From Pyrocephalus nanus (taxonomy: Eukaryota; Chordata; Aves; Passeriformes; Tyrannidae): DNA of 64,000 nucleotides. This document shows, in pieces, positions 44,462 through 58,700 of the stretch. A program made the translations under genes and the position numbers. The DNA lies in NCBI GenBank assembly GCA_038380795.1, contig CM076263.1, forward strand, positions 10,282,709 to 10,346,708, written 5' to 3'. Numbering within the stretch: the stretch's first letter is position 1; every line of letters starts with the position of its first letter. The notes under the pieces are model-generated. The model saw nothing but the letters and a program-made list of their open reading frames with translations. It was not told where the DNA came from and ran no database searches.

Positions 44462-46650
44462 ATCACCTACTAAAAGATTTTCTTAATGATGATCAACAGA
44501 CTGGACTATCCTTTCTCCCATGTTCCCCCAAGCCCCTGTGAACAAGCCCAAACCCATCAGTTACAGGCTGCAGAATTACAACTGGGGGCAGTGCATCTGG
44601 AGGAGCACACCTCTGCTCAGGGAGCTCGTGGAAGAAACTTTGCAACTGTGCCATCCCTTGCCAAAACTCTCTTGCTCTTCCCTGTGGTTTCCAGGCAAAG
44701 TTTCAGCAAGTTCATGACCAGTTTTGAGCCAGCAAACAATGTCAAGTTAAAAGAGAAAGAACAGAGTAAGCAGTTCATCTCAGCTGGAGATGCTAAAATA
44801 TCTCTGCAGTGAGATGTACTCCTTATATTTTGCTTGCTGTGGATACCTCACCTTTGGAGGGAGTTGTGTAAGCTCTGGTGGGAAATCCAAAGAGCAGGCA
44901 GTGTTTTCACATGCACACTGTGTGTCCTTTTGCTGCACATGTGAGCACTTCCCCCTCACCAACTTGGTCTGTCTTTCAACCTCGCTCTTCCCTCTCAACT
45001 CATTTCCCTTTTGTCTCAGACACATTTCCCTCACTGCCTCTGCAGATCACTGCAGCCCTTCTTTCCCTGGTCTGCCCACCAACTCAACCATTCTTTATAG
45101 AAGGACAAGAAACCCTTCTGTATAGGTTAAAAAAAAAAAAAAATCCTCTTATCTGGGCTAAAATCCCTTCTTGGTCCTGGCTGTACACAAACTCAAACCC
45201 TTGGCTGAGCAGACCATCCTGCAGGGCTCCATATCCATGCCCATGGTTGCAGCCTCAGCAGGAGTGACCCCACACCCTCTTGTCCCACCAGCCCCAGTTG
45301 GTGACACCTGCCATGCAGTGACGTCCTTAGCCCAGAATGAGATCCTGTGGTTTGAGCTGGAAACCAAAACACATCTTCTTACCAGAAACCCCATGTATCA
45401 TTCCATTATTACATACTTAAATCATAGGAAATTTTTATCACTGTCAGTCGGTGGAGGGGAAAAAATTGCTCATTTTAAAATACCCAAGAGATGAGGTATG
45501 GGCAGTTTTGCATGAGGATATGAATAAGCAATTTTTGTAATGACACAAGAAGCAGCTCTTTCCTCATTCTGCACCTTGACTCGATACTTAAAACTGCTGT
45601 TTGAAAATTCTGTTTTTGCAAACCAACTTCTTGTGGTGATAATCTTTTACATGGAGACACTTAAACCCTGGACTCCTTGCTCGCTCTGTTAACTGGACCA
45701 GAGAGACCCTGAACGATTCCCCTTGAAGAGGGAAACTCCCTGCTGTTGGCGGTGGCTCAGACATTTACTACAGGGGGAAAAAGGTGCTCATCTGTGCCGT
45801 GGTGGGGGCAGCAAGGACCGTAGCCAAACCCAGCTCTGCGTGCTCAGCCCTCCAGCGTCGCAGCTGTACCTCACACCGATGACACAACGCACTCCAAGCA
45901 CAGCAGTGGGATGGCGCAAACTTGCCACAGCAGCCCTTGAGCACTCTGGGCTCCAAGGCTCTCTTTTTTCCTCCAACAATTGCTGAAATAGATCCAAATA
46001 TAATATGAGAAGCGATGTTGTGTCAGTTTAAACAAATTGCTTTTAGGGTAAATGCTCTCTTTTGCATTTAGGCTGGTTTGGAAAACATGTTTGTGTTGCT
46101 TTTTCTTTTTAAAGTGCAGTCCAGAGTGAAAAATAGCTTTTCTTGGTTATTGAATGAAAAAGCTCTTAGTATCAAGGGATGATTGTTTCCAATCCATGTA
46201 GGTCAGGGTTAACATTGAGTAATTCTTAGCTAGGCTAGTTAATGACTATGATATGCAAAGAATTTCTGTTTCCAAACCAATCCAAGCCAAAGGTTCTCCT
46301 TAGCAGCATCATAAAATCACTATGACGTCCCTTTATAGAAGACAAAGGATAAACGTGCATGTAGACTTTATTAGTTATAAATCTTTGCTTCTTATTATGT
46401 TTTTCTTCTTTTTTTTTTTTTCATACTGACTTGGAAGAAAGGCAACATCTGTCTTTGTCCAATCAGCCTGTGCAGAGATTACCCCATTTTGAAAATGTGG
46501 CAACAAAATATTGTGAAGCTGTTTTTTGGTATTGCCCAAACATTTTCTAGTGCTTTCAACTATGACCAGCCTGAGAAAGAACCCACAGATGATGTTTAAC
46601 TTACAGTTCTGCTTTGCTATGCCATTCTGACAGCTCCATGAAATGTTATG
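44462..46650. other. Unique DNA, no gene recognised
   Basis: Contains a 15-A run at 45129-45143 and a 13-T run at 46409-46421. The overlapping frames between 44486 and 45494 have no domain. A modestly CpG-richer patch lies near 45740-45910 without further features. Confidence 0.45.
45129..45143. repeat. Poly-A run (15 A)
   Basis: Pure run of 15 A. The sequence to its left resembles no SINE or processed transcript that I recognise. Confidence 0.9.
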
Positions 46651-46703
46651 TCTCTCTCTCTTTTTTTTTTTATTATTTTTTTTATTTTATTTTATTATTA
46701 CTT
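46651..46703. repeat. Pyrimidine/AT low-complexity tract
   Basis: (TC)5 is followed by a run of T and then ATT/ATTTT units. Simple low-complexity DNA. Confidence 0.9.
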
Positions 46704-49700
46704 TTGAGAAAATCCATTTATTGCTCAGATGACATTTTTCCTTTCAGGAAAATGAGAGTTTTCCAGTTGCCACTAGTGCTGATCATTTTAAAAAAACCCC
46801 TCAACCTAACAAGAATTCCCCTCACCTGAGCGGTAATCCATCATCTTCACTGAAATGCTCACCTTTTCCTTCATCTCCTTCATCCTCACCAAAGAGCTAA
46901 AAGGAAGAGCATGGATGAAAAGCGTCTATCAATCTGCTGTGCTTGTCCCAGGATCTGTAGGGTGTAGGAGCTGTGTCTTTGTTGGTGGTGAGGTGACCAG
47001 AACCATAGAGTGTGGAGCTGTGATGAAAAAAGACTCAAGCATGGTTGGGCTTGGGCACTAAAATACCAGAACTGACTTTGGAGGTCTCAGCAGCCATGGG
47101 TGGATCCACAAGATGCAGAATGACTTGATAGCATGGTTTTGTGGAAAAGTCATCAGGGAAACCTTTCAGTGAGACATCCTGTGGATTGGGGTTTTTTTCT
47201 TCTTTTCTCTGCATATATTACGCAAATGTTTATTTCACATTTTTTGGACTATAGCCAACAAAACCTTGCTGTGGGACAATAGAGGCAAGTGGATAGACTG
47301 GAACCATCAAGAACTTTGTGAACCTGCTGAAGGGATATTGGCCTGATCCAAAAGTAGTGGATAAGGACCTGTGGAGAAGTAAAGCGAAATATTTGTTGCT
47401 TTTTTCGTATTTCTAGTGTACATGCTGATTGAACAGCAACATTTAGTAATATTTCTAAGCAATTGTTTAAAGCTCTAACAGGAATGTGCAGTGGAATGTG
47501 CTTTTCTGCTATACTTCTCATTTTGAACTGGAATGTTTGTGTGGAGGTAATCACTGCCACCCTTAATTTCCTTGGGAGGGAAAAGGAGTATGCAAACCTG
47601 TGTCTCCAGTTAATGCTAGGCATGAACAGACTGGGAAAGGAATGGGAATGTGAAAGGATATTGGCTACTAGCTCCATGGGTAAATGTCCACTGGGTGCAG
47701 AGATTACTCTTGCCAATGTTTCAGTCATTTGTTCCAGAGCAGTTTCTACAACTGGATTTGATGCCAGCGAAACAGTATGAATCACAGAGAACTTTACATT
47801 TACCTCTTTAAGAGAATTAAAGTTGTCCCTTATTTTCACTGTGGAACTTTTTCATGCCATTTTGTAGAGGGTCATGCTGTTGGGGTACACCAGTGCAGCT
47901 CTGGACAGGCTGCACAGCACCTGTGGCTGCAAGAGGAGGAAAGGAGGGAAAGCAGGTGTGAGCGCAGAGACAGGGCTTAGATGTTTTCAAGCAGGATGGT
48001 TAAGGCAGATGTGCTGTACCTGGAAATGAGTAACTCCTAGTGAAGCATACTGCAGGCAGCTTTCTGGGAGATTTCTAGGAATCACACAGAGACTTCGGAG
48101 TTCATGCATAAGGAAATGGTATCAGGACAGTCCATAGAGGAAAGAAGGGCTTTTCCATTCAAATCACTGAGGTATTTCAGAAAGAAGGGAGGGTTAGTCA
48201 TACAGTTTGCACATTCCATGCTAAAAAAGAGCAAATTCCTGGGTCAGGACCTCTTTCTCTACTCCTCTCCTCTGTTAAAGCACAATGAGATCCTTTTTCT
48301 CCCCTGCTCGATGGAGAGTCTCAGAGTTCCTAATTAAAGCAAAGCTTATTGCAATGTTTGAATTATATCAGTGTACATTGTGAAAATTTTCTCTTTAAAA
48401 TATCAGCAGCCCAAGACTGTCATGGAAATAGACACTGGATTGTTGGCAAAAGCTTATTTTATGCTCTCAAAATATATTTTGAATTCTTAGGTTTGTGGTT
48501 TTGTTTACTTGCACTGAAATGCATTTGGGGCTGTTTTGCTGGTTTACAGTGGTCAGTCAGGCTGCTGCCCAAAGGAGAGTAAGAGACTCTGTAGGAGAAT
48601 CTTCTTTTAAGGCTTCAAAATGTTCCTGAAGCACATTATTTTCCTTTAAAGACCATACTTTGTTTACCTTCCCCCTAGAAGGTCAGTCACTTTTGAAGGA
48701 TGTTTTGTATTGGGCACTGTGGATACATAAAAAGTATAATTGTGTAATGTTGCAGTTTGTGACCCTTTCTTCCTCCCTGGAACTGCCGTGGCATCACAGG
48801 GTCTTTTTCTTGTCCCACTGTGCCTGCAGATAGTGATCACCAAGAGTTTACAATACCAACACCTAATGCAATGACAAAAATGAGAGGCAGAGGTGTGAAA
48901 GTGGTGTAAATAATCGTAATGAATTTATTTTTTACATGGAGAACCCCAAAAGAGATGTACTGAGATCATCTGTTGCTGGAAGATGCTGGCTTCACAAGTA
49001 AAGAGAAGTGCTGCTTCAGGAAAGCACTCCCCACTAGATGGAAGGGATAAACCAACATATAGTAAATAAACTGCCTATTTATTGCTGATCCCCACCTCTC
49101 CCTGGTGCATAAAGAAAAATGGATTGGAAATATTTTTTCTGCATATCTAGACCTTTGATTTTCCAGTGGAATGAGAGAAGCAAAGTCCATGAGGAACAGA
49201 AAACTTAATGAAGGGCCTTGGGGTCAGTCAGTCTCCTCCTGCTACATTAGTGGTACTTGTGTAGATGAGGACAGAGATTAGAAGGTGAGAGAGCCTTCCA
49301 GGAATGGCTGCCGCAGGAGAACCGTGGATGTACTTATTGGGAGAGGCTGACTCTGATCTTTAGGCATGATGTGTGGATCAGCTGTGAGCTTTGGAAGACA
49401 ATGTCCTGTTTATTCAGACTGACTGTGCTTTAGTTTGTACAGTGGAGCAATCTTAGGGTGCATGTTTGTATCATGGAGTAGTGTGAGGGTGTATGAGCTG
49501 GGCTCCTTTTTCGGTGATACCAAGATGGAAAAGATTCAAGAGAGCTGCAGGCACAAGTGGGCATTTGTTCCTTGTGAGCAAACCAGAGCTAGTCCTAAGT
49601 AAGGACACCCTGAAGGGTGTATAGTGTACAAGTTGGGTCATCAGCCCCAGCTCCTTTGCTCCCTAGTACAGACATGGCCAGTGTAAACTTCTCTGCTTGT

Positions 49701-52700
49701 CTATTATTATTCCCTGTACCCAATGCCAAGGCTGTCCCAGTGACCTGCAGTCTGGAGGACGACTCAGAGTTGACCCTGCCAGGGTAGCACTTCTGGAAGC
49801 TGCTGACCTTGTGGGAGAGCTGTGGCTGGGGCTAGAAATGCAGAGAAGGGAAGAGAGAGCCTAGTACATGGTTATGGCTTGACTGCTTACCAAAAGATTT
49901 TACTGGTGTATGTTGAATAAGCTCATCGCTTTGCTAACCCCATTTGCAGAGGGCAAGGACTAATTAAAAAGTCATTTCCTTGTCCTTGACCATTTTTTCT
50001 CTATCCAGGCATAGCCTGGAGAAGGCCAAACAGGGCAGAACACAGAAATGAGGTGTAGAAGGTCTTTAAATAGCCACTGTTTAGGCAGACTGACAGGGCT
50101 CAATCTCAATAATGAACAGCTTTGTGCTCTCTTTTTTCAATTTGGATTCGTTGGTTTTGACCTCAAAAGTGTCAGAAACCTTTGTATTATCTTTGTTCTC
50201 TTCCTCTTTCTCCTTGCCTTTTTTTTTTTTTTTCCTGGCAGATTTTTAACTTTGACAAAAATTGAACTAATGAACTTTCAACCTTCTATATGATCACAAA
50301 CTTAGAGGGATGTTTTTATCTATTTCATATCTTTTTGAAGACTTAATTTAGCAGGAGATAACAAACAAACTTGAGAGAAGGGAGCTGTACGAGCTGCATG
50401 AATTCCTATTTGTTCAGCCAAAAGTGGAGAAACTTCTCCAAGTATCCAACTTTGTAAGTTTCAAGAGCTTCTACATTTTTTTCTTCACAACATGGAAGTC
50501 AGTTTTCCCACAAAGCCACTATTTACTCGTATTATAATGCTTAAAACATTATACACAGTGCTCAAGAGGGTCCATTTACACGTGAAGAAAGAGCCCTTTT
50601 TATGTATAAATGGGGGAAAGTATCTGCTGTATTTCTACAAAACTCATGCTCACATGGAGGGCACTGATCTTCACGACACTTAGAAAATACTTTCAAGAGT
50701 TTAGATTATCTCCAATACATTTAACAAAGACTTATTATAAGGTCTCAAAAAAGGATCATAAAACTTTATGTGACAGCTTCCCATATGGTTAGAGAGCCAC
50801 AAATACACTCAACTTTTCTACTTGGATATTCTTTCACTGAAGACTCCCCTAGGAAGTTTCATTGCTTAATTTTGGCAGAGAGGATTAATTTTATGTGTCT
50901 CAGTTTGTGGTCTGAGAAAAAAATAATAGAGAAGCAAGATTTTCATTAAAATTGCTATTAAATATTAGTTCTCACACTTGATTGAACATTTCTGATCTTG
51001 TTTCACAATGTGCTTTACTGATTAATTTACTGTCCTTGTGTAGAAAATAATAACTAGGATTAACAAAACCAAATCTGAAATCAAACATTTATACTCAAGT
51101 TCAGGGCTAACTTTGATTTGAGAAGGAGGAGTGGTACCTATGACTCAGTAAATTTTATGGCATATTTCACACAGAAATTTACAACTGATGGGAATTAGTT
51201 AATATATCAACCTTTCAATATTTTGGGGTTATATGTGAAGAAGAGGGTTCTATGTTTATGGAAGAACCTGATATTACATGTAGAAGCCAACTCATGAATA
51301 ATGCTGTAGCATCACATGTATAAATGTTCTCAGCAGATTTTTCTTCAGTTTTAAATGAAAAACTCAATCTACAAAGAGTATCTGCCAGAATTTCAATCTC
51401 CTTTCTGGTCATAGCTGTGTGGACATATACAGAGCACCAGGAATTAATGTTATGGTAAAGCTATTGCTGGGTTTCAGCATTATGGCTGCATCCTCTCCCC
51501 ACCAATCTGTTCCTTGTGGTGCAGGGGTGTCCTTTCTTGCTTTAACCATAAAATCATGTGAACAAACAACTAAACAACCCTTCCATTTGTTTTTGCTTTC
51601 TTTTCTAATACTGTAAGTATGCCCTGCAAGTTGTAACTTCTGTTGTGTCATCCAGAAAATCAGGTCAGTAAATAGTAGTCATCAGGGAAAATACTGATGT
51701 TATGTTTGTTTGACACCAAACAGATACCTTAGTGCAGTCCAAGAGCTGCTTTAAAGCATCCTGGCAAGACAATATGATTTGGACTTTTGACACTACCATG
51801 AGTGTTGCACCATGTTGCAAATAGTAGAACTGCACACTGACAAAAATATTTATGGCTCTCTTAGGAAGGCTGCAATCAAGAATTTATTGTTATCGCTGAA
51901 ATACTGGAGCTTAGCATTTGAGAATCTTTCCTTGCTCAGAAATCCATAAGTTTAGTGCTATGTTTATTGTTTGTAAAGTTTCCTAAGAACTTGAAAGAGG
52001 TGAATATACAGAAAAGTTTCTAAAAAAATAACCAGAATTTAATCAACCATGCACACACTAAGAGATTCTTCTCATTCAGAAACAGAAACTTTCTTAGAGC
52101 GAGCAGTTGCTCTAAAACAATGCAAATTGCAGTTATTTCTTCACAGAGATTTTGAAATTCCAAATGAGTGCATAGCTAATTTTTCTGCAGCTATTGTCTC
52201 TATCTGATACTTTTGCTGCTTGGGAGTTCCTATTCAGCTGATAATGCAAAAAAATGATATCAAAATACCTATTTGCTACCATGAGAGAAGTAACCACAGG
52301 AGGTGCTGCTAATCAGAAACCATACTGAATGATTTGAACCCTATATTCAAAATTTTCAAGGGTCTTAGACCTTTAAAGAAGAATCTTCAGTCTATTAAAG
52401 GTATTACATTTATGGTTATGATACTTAAAAATTATTGTGAGGCTTGTTTAACAAAGGAGGAATACAATCTTTCTATATTTGAAGACAAAAGAACTCCAGT
52501 GTAAGAGAAAATGTCTCCTTTTTGGGCAGCAGCTGCAACAGTGGGTTCTCTCTCATGATCCATTCTGTTAATCTTCAGATTTCAAAAAATTAGCTTTTAT
52601 CAGAAAAATGGTAAAAGCTTTAGCTTGGCTTGAGCTTAGCTTGAGCAGCCAGACATCCTCTCACAACAAAGTTTCTTCTCGGGCAGGATGCAGATCAGGG

Positions 52701-55700
52701 ATTGAAGTCCCCAGCTAAAGATTATGCTTCTCCAAAGAGTCCTTTAAACTGTCAGAAATTCTGGGAAAGAATTAACTTTTCTGAAGATCAGAGTGACCAG
52801 AGTCCTCTCCTTCTCCAAGACCTTCTCTACTGTTCTTCTGACTTGCCCCCCACAGGCCGCTCAGGGAGCTGGTGTGTGAATGGAGTCCACCCAGCTGGCT
52901 CAGTGTCAGAGAAATCAGATAAATCAGTGCTTCTTGCTTCAGTTTCTACTAGGAATCCCCTGAGTTTCAAAAAAACCACCAAAAAACAAACCCAAACATA
53001 TGTTCTCTTGATGGGAAAAAAACCCCAAGCTTTTCGGAATGCATAAATAATTAAGATTTTAACCTTTGTCCAACAAAACCAGTCTGTGTGTGCAACAAAT
53101 CCATTGTAAGCAAAAATATCTCTCATTTTGTAATGTTATTTTATTAATCACTTTGGATGAAATTACATTAATCTAACTTGTACAATGGAAACATGTTCAG
53201 CTACACTGGTAAACAGAAGTACTCCATAGCCTTGAAGAGTAGTCATTATATGACATTATCTTTCTTTTCCTAGCATTAGCATTAAAAGCTATTTTTAGTT
53301 ATTAATTGTGGTGTAATATTGAGACATTTAGCAATGACCATCATATCTAATTATGCATTTGAGTCCCCTTCTTTAGTCTAAGAAATTTGATTATGAAATT
53401 ACATCTTACGTTTCTCTAATGGAATTGAATTGTACTTGAAATTCCTTGTAGTCCTTTGGCAAAATTTCATGATCTTATTTACATCTGGACTTAAGTATGT
53501 AGTAATGGTAACTGACTTTATGATTAATCTGCTTCAGTTCCTTCATGAATACCTGATTTAAATTTTGGACTGTAAGCAACTGATTACTATTTACTGTCAT
53601 TGTTGAAGACCCTCTGATACTGCTGGCTGGTAGTTATTGCCAAAGTATGAGCAGTACAGTTGTACACAATCAAATATTTTTCAACTCATTCTTCAATTAT
53701 TTCCCTTTGTTCATCTGCGGAACTCATCCTATGTTTTAGTGATTTTGGTAGAATCAGTAAACTATCTGGTTAAAAGTAAATAAGTCCTTTGGCAGTCCTC
53801 AAATGTATGAAAGGACAAAGTGTGTATGTGAATTTTGTTTTGCTGTAACTATTGGTAACTCCATCATTTACTTATGTTTTCCTTCAACCAGTCCACTAAA
53901 AATTATTTAATTTAATATAATTTTTACTGATTCTGAACTTTAAAATTTCGGTTTAGCAATTTGAACATTAAGTGATGCTCAACAACTTAGTGAAATATTC
54001 TGTTTTTCCTAGATATGTTGTCCCATTAGAGGTTTTACTTTGAAGACCTCACAGTATGGGGGAAAAGTGTGTGCCCGGATGGGAAGATTAGGAAATGCTG
54101 CCTTATTTGCTTTATCTACACCCCACAGCCCAACAAAGACTTTGCTTCTAAATGCAGACTAGAACAGAAGGCTATTAGTTGTTTCTGCCTCTGGATGAAA
54201 ATGGAAGGTTGTCCTAGGGAGAAAGGTAGGCAGCCAAGTGCTTGTGAGTTGCCTTGTCAGCAAGTGCTCCTAATTCATCCTCAGATTTCTAATGTTACTC
54301 TCAGGGAACCAAAACCCCTTGGGATCTTCCCTAATGCTGTTCACAAGGTAATGAGAATTCATCTGTCTGTTACCTGAGTGTTCCTGAGGCAGCACTTGCT
54401 GATTCACAGGCATTGCTATGGGTTCAGAGCAGTGCCATCCTTTCCTGGTGTGTGCCACACAGGGAGATACACAACTCCTGTGATATGCTATTTGTTGTAG
54501 GGCTGTAATAATCTATTTGCATTGATAAGTTAAAAACTTTGATAAAACCTTTAAAACCCTTTCAGAGGTGGCTTTGCTTCCCTCTCTCGTGCAATGTTGC
54601 AGCCTAGCCCTAGTTTCCAGCTCTATACGTATGGTGCCTATGTATACCAAATAAAGGAGCCAAAAAAGCTCTTAAGAGAGGACATTAATGCTCTTAAATG
54701 CTCTTTTGAAAGGCACTAAAATACTGCTCTATCAGCCGTCTTGTCATCCACGTTCCACACGCTGCAGCCTGGAGGAGGTCATGCCCTCACAGTGGTAAAT
54801 GAAACACATTCAGCTCAAAATGACCCTCCCTGGTTTCCTGGCTGCTCCTCTGCCTGGGAGCCTTCTGCTCGTGGGGGTGGGGGTCACCCACCCAGTGACC
54901 CCCGAGACGGGACAAAACAAGGAGGATCATTCTCCCGCTCCATGGGCTGACTTACATTTCTCAAAGACCAGGATGTGAAGTGATTTACATTCCTAAGCAG
55001 CAAGTCACGGGTTTTTTGCATGTGGTCTTCTAGCTTGGGAGCAGTTTTAAGAAAGAGCCAAATTTGTGTAGCTTCTGAGAAAGGGGAAGCAGTTCACTGG
55101 GGACAACAGGAGTGCAGCCATGGCTAATTCCCAAGTGCCTTGTACAGTGGCTGAAAGCCGATCTGTGACAGGAGTTAGCACAACCCGGCTATAAAAATCA
55201 ACCTCTCTGGCCGTGTTTGTTCTGCCAGGAGATAATAATACTTTAGGCATTAAATCTGCCCAGATGATTTAATCAAGTAGCTGGGCTTTCTTCTAGGCAT
55301 CCTGGTCCTCTGTTCAGTTTTTGTCCTCAGTCCCCATGTTCTTTGCAGGTGAACTGTTGGACTTACAGCCTGTGTGTCATGCTTTGGGGCGGTGTGCACA
55401 TTTTAATGGCAGAAAACCCGTATATTTTCAGACCTATTCCTTCTCCCCCATAGATGAAATGCTTTGATATTTAAATCTAACTGCAATAAAAAGACACTAT
55501 TATTTTATACATGCAGTTTCACTTCGGGTTGTAGATGGAGACTTTTTCCTTGCACAGATTTTCTGCTCCAATATTATCCAGTGATTCAACAAAAATCTCT
55601 TGCATTTGTCCTTCAAATGGTTTTCTAAGATACTAAACCAGATCAACATTTACCACATTTTCTGATTTTCAGTTGTTTTTAACATGCTTGCATTCTAGAG

Positions 55701-58700
55701 TATCCTTTCTTCCAATGCTTGATGAGGGTCCAATTCTTCACTGAGCAGCCCATAAAAGCTTAATCTGCTCTTTCTACCAAATCTTGGTAGTGCAAATCTT
55801 CTATTTCTAATGATTACTTCAGTTTATGTGATTGATGAAACTTTCCACAGGGTTTACAAGTTGAGAATTTTTAGCAGAAGTAAAGCAAAACCAAGTTTGT
55901 TTTGTTTTCACATGTGTTGACCTCACTGCCTAATTATTCCTGTTGCAAAATACTCCAGGAGTTGTTCAAGTAATCTTCTAAACAGCTCGTTTGAGCTGAG
56001 AGTCCTTATCAAAACTCTAATTTCTCAAGAAGAGATTCCTTGACCAGGTTAAAACACAAAAATGAGCAGGAAAAAAAACACAAAATAATCTTGTTTGAGT
56101 GCTGGCACTGTTCTGCATTTCTTACACATGGTTTCTCTTTTCCAAATAGTTAGCTAAATGAAACGGCAAACTGGGCCCTGAACTTACGGGAGTCTTTCCA
56201 GTTTGCCCACAGGCAGTGGATTCTACACAGCAATATGCGGCCTGCTAACTAAAAGAGATGTGATTTACTTTTGGAAGTGCACTTTAACAGTGACATAATT
56301 ACTGAAATTCACATATTTTGCTGCTTGTTTAGCTTACTTCCTCATGAAAAGTTCCTTTTTATTTTTCCCAGAAAAGTAACTCTTCCAGTATGATGCAAAA
56401 CACTATAGAAGTTTAATTTATTTAAAGCAGTTTTCAGCTTGCAGCAACTTGTTCACTGGCCAAGAGGCTGTGTTGGAAATCAGGTGAAATACCATGGCTC
56501 ACCACACACAGCCCAGCTAATGTGCAATATGACAGGCTCTGAAAATTGCAAACATAGTTATAAGACTGTTGATTACTCCTGGCTTTACTGGTTCAACAGC
56601 TGTTTGATCTCAGTGTGCAATGACTTTTGTTTCAGTATCCTCACAAACAGCTCACATGCTCTTTTATACCCTTTTCTTATGTGATGGGGGAAAAAAAAGA
56701 GCCATCAGACATACTCAAAAGCCAGGACTTATTACTGGAATCTTACAGACTTCACAGAGGTCTGCCTTTTTCAGATTTGGTCCTGGAAGCTGATCTGTGT
56801 GGGTGCTGAGTTAGTGACATGTTTTATAAGTGTTTTGCCCTTGAATGAATGATAGGATGCTTCTAGAGGAAAGGTGGGATTATAAATAAGTAAGCAGAAA
56901 ACTAATTCTTACGTTGAAAAATCAAGAAAACTTAAATTTTTGAATTTTAGTGTCATTTTAGCTTAGTTGTTCCTTAGTGTGACACAATGGTATATTTTTG
57001 TAAGTCAAAGTTGATGTGTGTGGTCATCAGGAAAAGTGTGTCTTTGTAAATTTGGTGGCAGGCAAGGGGCCCATGAGCAAAAAGCCAGTGCTCAACAAAC
57101 AGGAAAAATAAAAAGCCTAATCTAACCCATCTCTGCAGCTTGTGTGTCAGCTGCATTTTGCCAGTGGTGACAGTCAAACCTGCAAGCTATGCCAGTGCTG
57201 CACCACCCACTGCACATGTGTGTTTGCAACGTAAGTGTCTCATTCCTTTACATTTGTCCTGGCACTTTGTACCCACATTTCTGAAATCAAAGGCACTGTA
57301 TGCTCTGGTAAGGCATTAGTAAAATTATCTGACTTCATCTGTCCAGGCAAAACAGGCATCTTTAGTTGCTCCTTGTGACACAGTAATGGTGATTCTGTGT
57401 CTCAGACACTACTCGATCTGTCAGTAAATCCAAGGTCAGATACAGTGGGGTGTTACCTCACAATGATGTAGGCCAAATTCTCAGTATACCAGGGTTTTGA
57501 ATTTATAAAATTCATACTTAATCCAGCTATTTAAAAAAATTCAAACCAGAAACTTACTCCAAATATTTGCTAATGATAACTGACTTCTCTCCATAGTGTA
57601 ATGTCTCTTGCAGATTTTACTTTATGGGATTGTTGATGTCAAAGCCACCTAAAGATATTAGGCTAAAAATCTGAAACTAATTAAGACATGGGTCAAGGGC
57701 TGATATTTCATATCTTCATTATGTTGCTCCTTGAACTCACATCATATATATGAAGCTTTTACTATAAAGTACTTTACTACTTTATGCATCTGTTAAAAGA
57801 TTTAGAATGGAAAAATTCTAGGTGTGTCTTGTGTGAAAAAGCCCAATAATAAATTCCTGCTGCTTCAGCACATTATTTTAACAAATATATTGAGTGGAAA
57901 GACTGGCTGAAGATTTAACATGCTACTTAAATTCTTACCCCCATTATTTTCTGAACTTTCAAATAAAAGCCATGCAATATGTATGAATGGATTCTGAAAT
58001 ATCCTTTGTTGGTTCAGGTGTTCAAATTAAGCTCTCCCTTCAATCAAAGCTTGGCTCTTAATCCAAACTTCAAAAAATGAACCAGAAGAGTTTTATTCTC
58101 TCTTTTTAAGAAAAGTGTATGTATGTATTTTGTCATGTCACAAAACACTTTACACTCTACAAACATAACTTACTTTACTTTGCCCTGGGACAACTTCCAT
58201 TCTGTAGTAAAGTTATTTTATTATTAGAAAAGCATGGTGAAAACTGTTACATAGCTGAAATCCTGAAATGACATGTGGATTCCCGGCACAAGATTTGTGA
58301 CTTTCATGACAATAATTACATTTCTTTAAGAACTTACCTTGCATTTAAAAGAACTTCAAATAAAACTGTGTAAGGTAAGCTCCAACAGGGTGATCACAGA
58401 GCCTAGAAAGCAGAAGACAGGAGTAACCATGGGCTTAGGCTGCAAGGAAAGAGTGGTTTTGAAGAATTTCTTGCATGTAGTGAGCACTGGCCTGGTTCAA
58501 AGTCAGGTCCCCCGTGTGATGCTGCCATTGTCACTTCTGGGAGGAGGCCTTGCAGATCGTTGCTTTCACAGGGGAAGTAATTCCCATCCAAAAGACCAGA
58601 GGTTGGCCAAGGAAACATGAAATTTAAACAGTGAGATCAGAATGGCTTGTCTCAATGAACTCAAAATTGAAGCTTGGAAGGAAACTGTTTTTCTGTTCTG

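Noticed and set aside
54879..54903. GGGGGTCA...TGACCCCC inverted repeat as a regulatory hairpin
   Set aside because: The arms are 8 bp with a 9-base loop in a G/C-rich patch. This is expected by chance in 64 kb.
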